A stretch of 5,325 bases of DNA from Nitrospira_G sp035457545. Lineage in GTDB: Bacteria; Nitrospirota; Nitrospiria; Nitrospirales; Nitrospiraceae. Position numbers and translations under genes: made by a program. Of this stretch, positions 4,520-5,325 are shown in pieces (the first letter of the stretch is position 1; each line of letters starts with the position of its first letter). Below the pieces are notes generated by a model. That model searched no databases and was not told where the DNA came from. It saw only the letters and a list, made by a program, of their open reading frames with translations. The stretch covers positions 1 through 5,325 of the forward strand of contig DATIBM010000055.1 of the NCBI GenBank assembly GCA_035457545.1, given 5' to 3'.

Positions 4520-5325
4520 TCATCGAAGCGAGGTCTTGGTCACAGATCCGTCGCCCCGCTCCTCTTCAGCCGTCTGGGTCTTTGGGACCTGCGGCATCAG
4601 CGGAAGAATCCGCTGATCGCCGGCCGGAAGCACCTTGAACAGGCCCCACTGTCCGGCGTTCATATAGGCCGGACGTTGGTTCTTCCAGAGATAGTCCCCG
4701 ACCACCTTGTTGGGACCGCCGGCTCCGCCGTGGAGATGGGCGTTGATCACTTCCGACCCGCCGAACTCCATCGTGCTGACCAGATCGGCCCCCTGCATGT
4801 AGGGTTCGTGAGGCCATTCATGCCCGTCCACGGTGAAGAGCTGGACCTGCTCACTGAAGGCCCCCAGCACGTGAATCGCCACGGGGTCTCCGACATGCGC
4901 CTGCAAGAGCGGCGTTGAAGGAGCCTCGCCGGCCTTCACGCAACTGAAGACTTCCGAGGCCTCACAACCCTTCTCCATCCGCCAGGCCGTCGGTTCCGAT
5001 CGGTAGTTGACCGCCGAAATACCCGCCGCCTGTTGAATGTAGGGCATGAAGCTGACCCCCATGATGTTGTCCTCGTCCTGGAACATCAACGAGAAGTCCC
5101 GGTAGTTCTTCCGTTGTTCGTTGCCGGGGACCGTGCGATCCACCAGCACATCGGCGCGCCAACTGCTCTTGAGCGAGATGTCCTCGCCGGTGATCGGATC
5201 GCGATACCGCGATCCCTTCGGCCCGACGATGATGGAGCCGAACAGGCCGTTCCGCGGGTTCTCGACCACGTTCCCCCAATCCTGAATGAGGGCGGCCAGC
5301 TCCCCGTACTCCGGATGTGCGTAGT
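4520..5325 (-). CDS. Multicopper oxidase-like protein, partial (C-terminal 267 residues visible)
   Basis: The frame is open to the right edge, so the start and probably most copper-binding domains are outside the window. Multicopper oxidases remove electrons from a metal or organic substrate at a type 1 copper site and reduce O2 at a trinuclear cluster. Visible cues, numbered from the right edge: NPRNGLFGSIIVGPKGSRYRD (about 23-42) resembles the cupredoxin strand 'GLxGALIVEPxGSxYxD'. FQDEDNIMG and AVNYRSEP follow (near 82 and 104), as in large MnxG- or ceruloplasmin-like oxidases. A final cupredoxin domain runs from about 138 to 235 with FTVDGHEWPHEP, INAHLHGGAGG and GDYLWKNQRPAYMNAGQWGLFKVL. 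The normal C-terminal HCHxxxHxxxGM/L block is replaced by GDYLW...MNAGQWGLF, so no type 1 cysteine is visible here; Cys120 and Cys128 are outside such a motif. HLH (196-198) may be remaining ligands. The product ends in a charged tail. The next gene encodes a cupredoxin-like protein. Assignment to a specific substrate (copper, manganese, iron) is not possible. Confidence 0.82.
   Translation of the reverse strand, partial: YAHPEYGELAALIQDWGNVVENPRNGLFGSIIVGPKGSRYRDPITGEDISLKSSWRADVLVDRTVPGNEQRKNYRDFSLMFQDEDNIMGVSFMPYIQQAAGISAVNYRSEPTAWRMEKGCEASEVFSCVKAGEAPSTPLLQAHVGDPVAIHVLGAFSEQVQLFTVDGHEWPHEPYMQGADLVSTMEFGGSEVINAHLHGGAGGPNKVVGDYLWKNQRPAYMNAGQWGLFKVLPAGDQRILPLMPQVPKTQTAEEERGDGSVTKTSLR

Noticed and set aside
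1..5325. tRNA, rRNA, CRISPR, insertion-sequence or attachment-site signals
   Set aside because: No cloverleaf, rRNA-like stretch, spaced repeat array, transposase motif or flanking inverted repeat was seen on either strand.

Overview
The window is GC-rich bacterial DNA in which every supportable gene lies on the minus strand, so transcription runs from high to low coordinates. Four proteins carry, or appear to carry, Sec-type signal peptides and a fifth is a multicopper oxidase, which points to a Gram-negative-type envelope with a copper-dependent periplasmic function. The combination resembles environmental phyla such as Nitrospirota, Planctomycetota or NC10. That placement rests on general resemblance only, because the window holds no rRNA or other phylogenetic marker.

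Region 1 (5325 down to about 2504) is an envelope/redox cluster. It starts with the C-terminal 267 residues of a multicopper oxidase-like protein whose 5' end is outside the window. After a 127-base gap with two strong perfect hairpins come three tightly packed genes for exported proteins. These are a cupredoxin-like protein with a carboxypeptidase-regulatory-like C-terminal domain (254 aa), a 166-aa secreted protein of unknown family, and a roughly 200-aa exported protein that looks like a LolA-type beta-sheet protein. Gaps of 9 and 5 bases, and a Shine-Dalgarno sequence built into a stop codon, indicate one translationally coupled operon. The simplest reading is a periplasmic copper-redox module; the substrate of the oxidase cannot be read from the sequence.

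Region 2 (about 2503 to 1963) holds a stem-loop, a candidate sigma-70-type promoter and a small exported protein of unknown function (132 aa from the preferred start). The promoter sits almost on top of that start, which suggests a leaderless or nearly leaderless transcript.

Region 3 (1962 to 1749) is a 214-base non-coding gap with a nested inverted repeat and an extended -10-like element.

Region 4 (1748 to 1) is a translationally coupled cytoplasmic pair: a zinc metallopeptidase with an HETGH motif, then a D-Ala-D-Ala-ligase-like ATP-grasp enzyme that runs off the left edge. Their ATGA overlap is the strongest functional link in the window. It suggests a two-enzyme system that makes or processes a peptide or amide bond, with unknown substrate. 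No RNA genes, CRISPR arrays, insertion sequences or mobile elements were seen.
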